A DNA stretch of 10,520 nucleotides from contig JBIKXS010000059.1 of assembly GCA_044355655.1 (NCBI GenBank), positions 1 through 10,520 of the forward strand, given 5' to 3'. The notes under the pieces were generated by a model. It saw only the letters and a program-made list of their open reading frames with translations, ran no database searches and had not been told where the DNA came from. The stretch is from UBA3064 sp023258775. Its GTDB lineage: Bacteria > Pseudomonadota > Gammaproteobacteria > Burkholderiales > Burkholderiaceae_E. The position numbers and the translations under genes were made by a program. Below, one piece after another: positions 1 through 6,062 of this stretch (the first letter of the stretch is position 1; the number at the start of each line of letters is the position of its first letter).

Positions 1-509
1 CCAAGATCGACCCGCTTTTGCAAACCATAGGGTAGCCTTGCAACCGGGGTTTTTCGCCAGGCCTGAATTTCCAGAAAATCAATAATGCGTTCGACGACTT
101 CGCGGTGCGCTTGCTCTTCGCGTTCGGCAGCACCAATACGCAGCGCTTGCTGGAAGATATTGGTTTTCATTTTCAAATTACGTCCCGACATAATATTGTC
201 GATAACGTTCATACCCTTGAACAAGGCCAGATTTTGGAAAGTCCTGGCGATGCCCATTTCGGCAACCTCACGCGAATTCATATGATCAAAGGTCTTGCCG
301 CGAAAGGTGATGCTGCCTTGCTGTGGGGTATACACACCGTTGATGCAGTTGAGCATCGAACTTTTACCGGCACCATTTGGCCCAATAATGGCGCGGATCT
401 CGTGTTCGCGAACATTAAAACTAATATCCGTTAAGGCCTTCACGCCGCCAAAGCTAAGCGAGATGTTCTTGACATCGAGAATCACCTCGCCGATCGATCG
501 CCGGCTCAT
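1..509 (-). CDS. livG: LivG-type ABC transporter ATP-binding protein, 3' part cut off by window edge
   Basis: Cytoplasmic ATPase subunit of a branched-chain-amino-acid-type (HAAT family) importer, which would power uptake of a small organic acid or amino acid with LivH/M/F/K-like partners. The first 169 codons are present and open. A Walker A motif GPNGAGKSS lies at residues 43-51, a Q-loop ARTFQN at 88-93, and the LivG-style signature LPYGLQKR at about 159-166. Walker B and the H-loop lie beyond the edge. The ATG at 509-507 overlaps the stop of the upstream synthetase gene as TGATG, and AAAGG at 521-517 sits 7 nt before it, so translation is probably coupled. The leftward continuation presumably carries the permease, binding-protein and LivF genes, which cannot be seen. 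Family assignment is firm. The substrate is unknown, but pairing with an acyl-CoA synthetase points to a carboxylic acid (inference). Confidence 0.93.
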   Translation of the reverse strand, partial: MSRRSIGEVILDVKNISLSFGGVKALTDISFNVREHEIRAIIGPNGAGKSSMLNCINGVYTPQQGSITFRGKTFDHMNSREVAEMGIARTFQNLALFKGMNVIDNIMSGRNLKMKTNIFQQALRIGAAEREEQAHREVVERIIDFLEIQAWRKTPVARLPYGLQKRVDL

Positions 510-2491
510 CAGGCAGCCTTTGCCAAGCCCTGTTGGCGCTTGGCGTTTGAGATGCGCAGGGTAGCGCTCACGGCGCCGGTTCGACCGTCTTCAAACTTCA
601 CTTGCGTCTCCACATACTGGCTGTCTTTGCCAGAGAACATTGCTTCAAGCAAAACCTCATACTTCTGAGCGATAAATCCACGCCGAACCTTGCGGGTGCG
701 GGTGAGTTCGTCATCATCAGGGTCCAACTCTTTGTGCAAGATCAAAAAGCGACTGATTTGAGAATCGGCAAGCTTGGGATCGAGGGCAAGGTCCGCGTTG
801 GTCTGATTCACGCAATCCTGAATCAAGTCATACACCTCGGCTTTAGCAGCCAGATCGTTATAGCCCGCGTAAGGAAGATTGCGGCGCTCGGCCCAGTTGC
901 CACAGGCCTCAAAGTCAATGTTTACAAAACAGCAGACTTCGGATTTGCCCTGACCAAAAGCAACAGCCTCTTTGATAAAGGGAAAAAACTTCAATTTATT
1001 TTCAATGTACTTCGGTGCAAACATGGCCCCATTGGCCAATTGTCCGACGTCTTTGGCCCGATCGATGATGCGAAGGTGGCCTTCTTGATCAAAGTAGCCT
1101 GCATCACCCGTGTGGTACCAACCGTCGGCGTCTCGAACCTCGGCGGTAGCCTGCGGATTTTTATAATATTCGCGCAACAGGCCCGGGCTGCGAACCACAA
1201 TCTCACCATTATCTCGAATGCGCACCTCAACACCTGGCACAGGCTTTCCTACCGTGTCAGCGCGAACATGACCATCGGGCTGAACGCAAACCCACACCGC
1301 TGTTTCGGTTGAACCGTAGAGTTGTTTAAGGTTAATCCCAAGCGAGCGATAAAAAGAAAATAAGTCCGGTCCGATGGCCTCGCCCGCGGTGTAGGCAAGC
1401 TTGATCCGGCTCATGCCCAATGCGTTTCGCAAGGGCCCATAAATGAGCCAGTCACCCAACTGATATTGCAGCCGTTCGCTAAAACTCACCGTGGGGTCGC
1501 CATCAAGTATGCGACCACCGATTCGTTTGGCCAATGCCATATAGTGCTTAAAAAGGCTTCGTTTGCCCGGTGAAGCATCTTCCATCCGAATCGTAACGGT
1601 CGTGAGCAGGGCTTCAAGCACGCGAGGCGGGGCGAAATAATAGGTCGGTCCGACCTCGCGCATATCGATCATGACGGTTTCTTGCGATTCCGGCATATTG
1701 ATGGTGAAGCCGTTGATAAGCCACTGGGCATAGCTGAAAATGTTTTGGCCAATCCAGGCCATCGGCAAATATGCAAGCACTTCGTCTTGCGGGCCCAAGC
1801 CTTCTTGTTGAGAGACGGTGCGCGAAGGCAGGATCAGACTTGCATGGGTATGGACCACCCCTTTGGGATTACCCGTGGTGCCTGAGGTGTAAAACATCGC
1901 GCAATCGTCGTGAAATCCACCCTCGTCAATCGCCTGGCGAACCTTGCCTGGATGGGATTGTTCGTAGACGGCACCGGCTTCGAGCAAAGCATCGATCGAT
2001 TCGATGCCGCTTTGCTGATAATTGCGCAAGCCGCGATCATCGTCATAAATAATGTCGCTCAATTGCGGGCACTGCTCGCGGATTTCCAAGACCTTATCGG
2101 TTTGCTCTTGATCCTCAACCACGGCGATGCGAATCGAAGCATCTCTGAATACATAAACCATTTCGGCCGCCACCGCATCCTGATACATCGGAACCGGAAT
2201 GGCACCCAAGCATTGGGCCGCAATCATGCTCGCGTAAAGCCTAGGGCGATTATCGCCGATGAGTGCGATGTGGTCGCCGCGTTTGAGTCCACGCGCAGCC
2301 AACCCAGCAGCCATTTGCAACACCAGGGTTGATAAGGCTGACCATGTCGTGGTTTGCCAAATACCCAGATACTTTTCGCGCATCGCAGGCGCCTCAGGAC
2401 GCATGCGGGCGTGGGCGAGCAAACACTGTGGAAATGTTAAAGATTCCGCCAGTGCCCCGCCTTGAGAAGCTGAAACAGCCGATTCGGCCAT
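509..2491 (-). CDS. Long-chain acyl-CoA synthetase (FAA1/COG1022-like AMP-binding protein)
   Basis: ANL-superfamily ligase expected to activate a fatty or aromatic acid to its CoA thioester through an acyl-adenylate. The product is 660 residues. The phosphate-binding loop YTSGTTGNPKG is at 201-211, LYGSTET at 391-397, WYHTGD at 458-463 and the hinge DRAKD at 477-481. The C-terminal region LTRTRKVRRGF near 596-606 replaces the usual PRTxxGK catalytic-lysine motif, as in long FAA1-type enzymes. A tail of about 40 residues follows. The ATG at 2491 is preferred because GGGAG (2499-2495) and AGGAG (2506-2502) precede it; an upstream in-frame start at 2587 would add 32 unconvincing residues reaching the promoter region. 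It is the first gene of a leftward operon with the LivG-type ATPase, suggesting transport followed by activation. The substrate is not readable from sequence; long-chain or aryl acids are both possible. Confidence 0.93.
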   Translation of the reverse strand: MAESAVSASQGGALAESLTFPQCLLAHARMRPEAPAMREKYLGIWQTTTWSALSTLVLQMAAGLAARGLKRGDHIALIGDNRPRLYASMIAAQCLGAIPVPMYQDAVAAEMVYVFRDASIRIAVVEDQEQTDKVLEIREQCPQLSDIIYDDDRGLRNYQQSGIESIDALLEAGAVYEQSHPGKVRQAIDEGGFHDDCAMFYTSGTTGNPKGVVHTHASLILPSRTVSQQEGLGPQDEVLAYLPMAWIGQNIFSYAQWLINGFTINMPESQETVMIDMREVGPTYYFAPPRVLEALLTTVTIRMEDASPGKRSLFKHYMALAKRIGGRILDGDPTVSFSERLQYQLGDWLIYGPLRNALGMSRIKLAYTAGEAIGPDLFSFYRSLGINLKQLYGSTETAVWVCVQPDGHVRADTVGKPVPGVEVRIRDNGEIVVRSPGLLREYYKNPQATAEVRDADGWYHTGDAGYFDQEGHLRIIDRAKDVGQLANGAMFAPKYIENKLKFFPFIKEAVAFGQGKSEVCCFVNIDFEACGNWAERRNLPYAGYNDLAAKAEVYDLIQDCVNQTNADLALDPKLADSQISRFLILHKELDPDDDELTRTRKVRRGFIAQKYEVLLEAMFSGKDSQYVETQVKFEDGRTGAVSATLRISNAKRQQGLAKAA

Positions 2492-2571
2492 CGTCTCCCT
2501 GCTCCTGTGTTGGTGCTGTGTTTCGCGGTTTGCGCCACAGCATTTCATTTTTTGGAAAGTGGAGTGTAAGG

Positions 2572-2583
2572 CTTTGCGCAAAG
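2572..2583. repeat. 12-bp perfect palindrome CTTTGCGCAAAG in the divergent spacer
   Basis: The sequence CTTTGCGCAAAG equals its own reverse complement. It lies 6 bp from the first arm of the TTGTCG operator pair and about 80 bp before the synthetase start codon. It could be an additional protein site or part of the synthetase promoter; no function is demonstrated by the sequence. Confidence 0.5.
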
Positions 2584-2589
2584 GCACAG

Positions 2590-2624
2590 TTGTCGCCTGT
2601 CCGACAATGTCACTTGAGCGACAA
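2590..2624. promoter_or_regulatory. Tandem TGTC-N8-GACA palindromes, candidate operator of the adjacent Crp/Fnr regulator
   Basis: Two copies of a 16-bp two-fold symmetric element stand side by side. The first is TGTCGCCTGTCCGACA at 2591-2606, inside the perfect inverted repeat TTGTCG-N6-CGACAA at 2590-2607. The second is TGTCACTTGAGCGACA at 2608-2623. They agree at 12 of 16 positions, with centres 17 bp apart. Crp/Fnr dimers bind symmetric sites of about this size, and the regulator gene begins about 90 bp away, so it is the natural candidate binder (inference). The pair lies between the two divergent genes and could serve both. Confidence 0.6.
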
Positions 2625-2642
2625 TCAAATCTTCGCTATAAC
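2614..2642 (+). promoter_or_regulatory. Sigma-70-like promoter for the Crp/Fnr regulator gene
   Basis: A -35 element TTGAGC (2614-2619) and a -10 element TATAAC (2637-2642) are separated by exactly 17 bp. Transcription would start near 2649, giving a leader of about 60 nt before the ATG at 2711. The -35 lies in the centre of the second TGTC-N8-GACA palindrome, so a protein bound there would compete with RNA polymerase. This suggests autorepression. No equally good promoter was found for the opposite, synthetase direction. Confidence 0.55.
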
Positions 2643-2710
2643 AGGATTGCAACAAAAACCCAGCAATCCGAAAGCCCCTAAACACCCAATGTCTCAAACC
2701 TGTTTTTCCC

Positions 2711-3397
2711 ATGCCTAAAAGCCAGCGCCCGCTTGAACATTTGCTGAGCGAAACCCCTTGGATGGCTTCGCTCCCCGATGAGCTCGCGCAACGCGTCTTA
2801 CGTGAGACCGTCACCCGCAAGATCGCAGCCCAAGGCTATGTGTGCCGAAAAGGCGAGCCGGTCAACGCTTGGATTGGTGTGATCAGCGGCTTGGTGAAAA
2901 TTAGCTCGGTCTCTGCCGAAGGCAAAGCCGTCACATTTACCGGTGTGCCAAGCGGTGGCTGGTTTGGCGAAGGCTCGATGCTCAAAAACGAACCGCGTCG
3001 CTACGATGTCGTGGCCTTGCGCGAAAGCCAAATCGCCTATTTGCCCAAAGCCTTGTTCTTACACCTGCTTGATCACAGCATTGCCTTTAACCGCTTTTTG
3101 CTGATCCAGCTCAACGAACGACTTGCACAGTTCATCGCAACCGTCGAGCATGAGCGACTGCTAGGCCCTGAGGGCAAACTTGCCCGCATCATTGCTCAAT
3201 TATTTAACCCGGTGCTTTACCCCGGCAATCGCAGCGAATTACAAATCTCGCAAGCAGAGCTTGGCTACCTCACAGGTTTGTCGCGCCAGCGCGCCAACCA
3301 AGCCTTACAAAGTTTAGAGCAAGAAGGGCTGGTCGAGATCGCCTACGGCGCTATAAGAATTCTCGACCTCGAGGGCCTGCGCAGCTACGAGGCCTAG
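2711..3397 (+). CDS. Crp/Fnr-family transcriptional regulator
   Basis: A 228-residue regulator with the usual two-domain layout. An N-terminal cyclic-nucleotide-binding-type beta-roll spans about residues 20-125, with the conserved turn GGWFGEGS at 82-89. A dimerisation helix follows at about 125-150, then a winged helix-turn-helix at about 178-215 with recognition helix LSRQRANQAL at 190-199. It has only one cysteine (C45), so it is not an iron-sulfur Fnr. Aligned by eye with CRP, E87 and R97 match the cAMP contacts E72 and R82, but CRP S83 becomes Y98, so the ligand may not be cAMP. No strong Shine-Dalgarno precedes the ATG at 2711; the start is chosen by domain length, and the ATG at 2689 is out of frame. 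It diverges from the synthetase/ABC operon and probably regulates it and itself through the palindromes at 2590-2624 (inference). Confidence 0.92.
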   Translation: MPKSQRPLEHLLSETPWMASLPDELAQRVLRETVTRKIAAQGYVCRKGEPVNAWIGVISGLVKISSVSAEGKAVTFTGVPSGGWFGEGSMLKNEPRRYDVVALRESQIAYLPKALFLHLLDHSIAFNRFLLIQLNERLAQFIATVEHERLLGPEGKLARIIAQLFNPVLYPGNRSELQISQAELGYLTGLSRQRANQALQSLEQEGLVEIAYGAIRILDLEGLRSYEA

Positions 3398-3442
3398 TAA
3401 CGCAGGCAGGTACATCGCATCGCAAGGACCAGCCCTACAAAC

Positions 3443-4345
3443 TTAATAGCGATAAAAGCCCCAGCCGGTTTTCCGGCCAAGACGGCCCGCCGCAACCATT
3501 TCTTTAAGCAAGGGGGCCGGACGATACTTGGAATCGTTGAAGGCTTGATAAAGCACCTCCATCACTGCCAATTCAACGTCAAGCCCAATCATGTCGCAAA
3601 GCGCAAGCGGCCCGATCGGATGATTACAACCCAAGCGCATGCCTGCATCGATTTCCTCTGCGCTTGCCAAGCCTTCTTGCAAGGCGAAAACCGCCTCGTT
3701 AATCATCGGACAAAGTAGTCGATTGACGACAAAACCTGCACTATTTTTAACGCCAATTGGGGTTTTGCCGAGCACCCTGGCAAGCGCAGCAACGGTTTGA
3801 GCAACGCTGTCGCTGGTTTGCAAGCCCGAGATAATCTCGACCAATTGCATGACCGGTACCGGATTGAAAAAATGCATGCCCACAAAACGCTCGGGTCTTG
3901 TGCTGGAGGCGGCAAGCGCTGTGATCGAAATCGACGATGTATTGCTTGCCAAAATCGCTTGCGGCTTGGCAATTGCATCAATACTTTTGAGAATGCTGCG
4001 CTTTAAGCCCTCTTGCTCCGTGGCAGCTTCGATGATGACATCGGCCTGGGCTAAGGCTTCAAGTTCGGTCGCTGTACGCACGCGCGCAAGCATTTGAGCC
4101 TTTCCCGCCTCATCAAGCGTTTGCTTTTTAATTTGACGATCGAGCTGATTAGCAATGCCATGGCGTGCCTTTTCAAGGGCTGCGCCTGCGATATCTTGCA
4201 GGACCACGTCAAAACCTGCCTGTGCGCAGACCTGGGCAATGCCCTGCCCCATGGTGCCAGCGCCAATAATACCGATCGAGCGAATAGGACCCAGCAATTG
4301 CTGGCTAATTTCATCTTGCGACGCGGCAACACTTTGTGTGCTCAT
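3443..4345 (-). CDS. hbd: 3-hydroxyacyl-CoA dehydrogenase, 3-hydroxybutyryl-CoA dehydrogenase type (Hbd/PaaH)
   Basis: NAD(P)-dependent oxidoreductase interconverting (S)-3-hydroxyacyl-CoA and 3-oxoacyl-CoA, a step of beta-oxidation, butyrate or phenylacetate metabolism. The 300-residue product has a Rossmann motif GAGTMGQG at 28-35 and SNTSS at 134-138. The catalytic-histidine segment is GMHFFNPVPVMQLVE at 156-170 (H158, E170). NHPIGPLAL follows at 241-249, and the usual GRKTGWGFYRY terminus at 290-300. The ATG at 4345 has GAGGGAG (4359-4353) 7 nt upstream. Before the Rossmann strand it carries about 20 residues more than compact family members, and there is no internal Met that would remove them. 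It is divergent from the AlkK-like ligase across 70 bp and convergent with the Crp/Fnr gene across 45 bp that show no clear terminator. Chain-length preference cannot be read; short-chain is likely from the family. Confidence 0.95.
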   Translation of the reverse strand: MSTQSVAASQDEISQQLLGPIRSIGIIGAGTMGQGIAQVCAQAGFDVVLQDIAGAALEKARHGIANQLDRQIKKQTLDEAGKAQMLARVRTATELEALAQADVIIEAATEQEGLKRSILKSIDAIAKPQAILASNTSSISITALAASSTRPERFVGMHFFNPVPVMQLVEIISGLQTSDSVAQTVAALARVLGKTPIGVKNSAGFVVNRLLCPMINEAVFALQEGLASAEEIDAGMRLGCNHPIGPLALCDMIGLDVELAVMEVLYQAFNDSKYRPAPLLKEMVAAGRLGRKTGWGFYRY

Positions 4346-4415
4346 GAAAACACTCCCTCAAAAGATTGGATCACAGGATGATAATGTTTCTGTTCTCAAG
4401 GGGAGTGACAAGACG
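4346..4415. promoter_or_regulatory. 70-bp divergent spacer with ribosome binding sites and an AT-rich promoter core
   Basis: The spacer carries GAGGGAG (minus strand, 4359-4353) for the dehydrogenase and AAGGGGAG (plus strand, 4398-4405) for the acyl-CoA ligase. GATAAT at 4380-4385 could be a -10 on the plus strand, giving a leader of about 25 nt, but no good -35 stands 16-18 bp upstream. Both genes must be expressed from this short stretch or from inside each other's 5' ends. A single TTGTCAC half-site (minus strand) occurs at 4405-4411, without its symmetric partner. Confidence 0.35.
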
Positions 4416-6062
4416 ATGAATGCCACCATGATGAAGCAGGCCTTGAGCCTGAATGAATTTTTAGAACGTGCAAAAACCCTCTACCCCACGCAACGCATCG
4501 TGTCGCGTCTGCCTGATAAAAGTCTGCTTGAGCACAGCTATGCGGTGTTTGCCCAGCGCAGTTACGCACTGGCTCAAGCCTTGCTCGACTTGGGACTGAA
4601 AAAGTCCGATCGGGTCGCGACGCTGTGCTGGAATCACCATGCACACCTTGAAGCCTACTTCGGCATTCCAGCGAGCGGTGGCGTGATGCACACCTTGAAT
4701 TTGCGGCTTGCGCCCGATGAGATTGGTTGGATCGCTGCGCATGCGCAAGACCGTTTTTTGATCGTCGATGATGTGCTCTTGCCGCTTTATAAGCAGTTCG
4801 CACATTTACATCGCTTTGAAAAAGTGATCGTTTTTGGTTTTGGCGGCCAAAAGACCGCACTTGAGCCCGATATGATCGATTATGAAAGCCTTATCGGCAG
4901 CGTGAGCGCAAAAGCGCGAGACAACTTTAAACCGCCTGCCCACGATGAAGACGATCCGATTGCGATGTGCTACACCTCAGGCACAACCGGTCGGCCCAAA
5001 GGCGTGGTCTACTCCCATCGCTCGACCGTCTTGCACTCGCTGATCTCGAGCCTGCCCGACTACATCGGCTTATCTGGGCGCGATGTTGTCATGCCGGTTA
5101 CCCCCATGTTTCACGCCAACTCATGGGGCATTCCATATGCAGCAGTGATGGTAGGCGCAAGCCTTGTGTTTCCCGGGCCACACCTTGGCCCCGGCGATTT
5201 ACTCGATCTGATGCAAATCGAACCGCCAACGGTCTCGCTCGGTGTACCCACCATATGGATGTCGTTGATCCAGCTCTTTGACGCAAATCCAGGTCGATGG
5301 ACGATGCCCAAAGCCATGCGCTCGCTTGTGGGTGGTGCTGCGGTTCCAGAGGCGATGATTCGGGCCTTTGCTGCCCATGGTGTGGCCATCACCCAGGGCT
5401 GGGGCATGACCGAGACCTCCCCGGTTTGCACGATTTCGGCGATCAAGTCGAATTTGCAAGGCCTCGGCGACGATGAGCGTTTCGCGCTCAATGCCATGGC
5501 GGGGGTAAGCGTACCTTTGGTGCAATTGCGGCTGCGCACAGACGATGGCAGCAATGCCCCTTGGGATGGCAAGACCGTGGGCGAGATTCAGGTGCGCGGT
5601 CCAACGATTACAGGCTCATATCACTTGGTTGATCAAGATCCCGAGAAATTCACTGAAGACGGTTGGCTTCGAACCGGTGATGTCGCAAGCATAAATAGCG
5701 AGGGCTATGTACGCATTAGTGATCGCACCAAGGATTTGATCAAATCGGGCGGCGAGTGGATCAGTTCGGTGGACTTAGAAAATGCCATCATGGCCTACCC
5801 CAGCATTGCTGAGGCCGCCGTCATTGCCATGGCGCATCCGAAATGGACCGAGCGTCCGCTCGCCTGCGTCGTGCTAAAACCCGAACAAACGCTTGACGAG
5901 GCCTCGATGCGCGCGTTTTTGATCAACAAGGGTTTTGCACGCTGGCAGTTGCCCGATGCTTTCGAGGTGATGGAGGCGATCCCGCGAACATCGACGGGAA
6001 AGTTCTGGAAAGTAAAGCTGCGCGAACAGTTCAACGGCTATCGCTTTGACGGCAGCACCTGA
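4416..6062 (+). CDS. Medium-chain acyl-CoA synthetase, AlkK-like
   Basis: ANL-superfamily fatty acid:CoA ligase, cytoplasmic, feeding beta-oxidation. The 548-residue length matches AlkK-type enzymes. Motifs run in order: YTSGTTGRPKG at 186-196, GWGMTETSP at 328-336, WLRTGD at 417-422, DRTKDLIKSGGEWIS at 437-451, and PRTSTGKF at 523-530 with K529 as the expected adenylation lysine. The ATG at 4416 is chosen because AAGGGGAG ends 10 nt before it; the frame stays open upstream to 4155 but would run back into the divergent dehydrogenase gene. A second in-frame ATG at 4428 is possible. The last eight codons overlap, on the opposite strand, the 3' end of the SUMF1-like gene (25 bp). It is unlike the FAA1-type ligase at 509-2491 in length and motif spelling, so the two are not a recent duplication. 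Exact acid substrate is unknown. Confidence 0.94.
   Translation: MNATMMKQALSLNEFLERAKTLYPTQRIVSRLPDKSLLEHSYAVFAQRSYALAQALLDLGLKKSDRVATLCWNHHAHLEAYFGIPASGGVMHTLNLRLAPDEIGWIAAHAQDRFLIVDDVLLPLYKQFAHLHRFEKVIVFGFGGQKTALEPDMIDYESLIGSVSAKARDNFKPPAHDEDDPIAMCYTSGTTGRPKGVVYSHRSTVLHSLISSLPDYIGLSGRDVVMPVTPMFHANSWGIPYAAVMVGASLVFPGPHLGPGDLLDLMQIEPPTVSLGVPTIWMSLIQLFDANPGRWTMPKAMRSLVGGAAVPEAMIRAFAAHGVAITQGWGMTETSPVCTISAIKSNLQGLGDDERFALNAMAGVSVPLVQLRLRTDDGSNAPWDGKTVGEIQVRGPTITGSYHLVDQDPEKFTEDGWLRTGDVASINSEGYVRISDRTKDLIKSGGEWISSVDLENAIMAYPSIAEAAVIAMAHPKWTERPLACVVLKPEQTLDEASMRAFLINKGFARWQLPDAFEVMEAIPRTSTGKFWKVKLREQFNGYRFDGST

Noticed and set aside
491..500. CGATCGATCG palindrome at the LivG start and other GATC-rich words across the window, considered as a genome signature motif
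   Set aside because: They occur within coding regions and I cannot measure over-representation by eye; no positional pattern was evident.
602..1312. A 236-codon open frame on the plus strand opposite the FAA1-like synthetase gene
   Set aside because: It is fully antisense to a clearly conserved gene, has no recognisable motif and no ribosome site; it follows from the codon bias of the real gene.
3375..3407. Inverted repeat GCCTGCG/CGCAGGC with a 19-nt loop around the Crp/Fnr stop codon, considered as a terminator
   Set aside because: The stem is only 7 bp with a long loop and no T-tract; too weak to call. The 45-bp convergent spacer 3398-3442 otherwise shows nothing.
4405..4411. TTGTCAC half-site (minus strand) upstream of the AlkK-like gene, considered as another Crp/Fnr operator
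   Set aside because: The symmetric partner half is absent at the proper spacing and the site overlaps the ribosome binding region; likely chance.
4155..4415. Upstream in-frame extension of the AlkK-like ligase
   Set aside because: It would overlap the divergent dehydrogenase's start region and encode non-conserved sequence; AAGGGGAG before the ATG at 4416 and the family length support the shorter form.
6038..6062. 25-bp tail-to-tail overlap of the AlkK-like and SUMF1-like genes, considered as evidence of a frameshift or wrong stop
   Set aside because: Both proteins end at normal distances after their last conserved motifs; short convergent overlaps are common in compact genomes.
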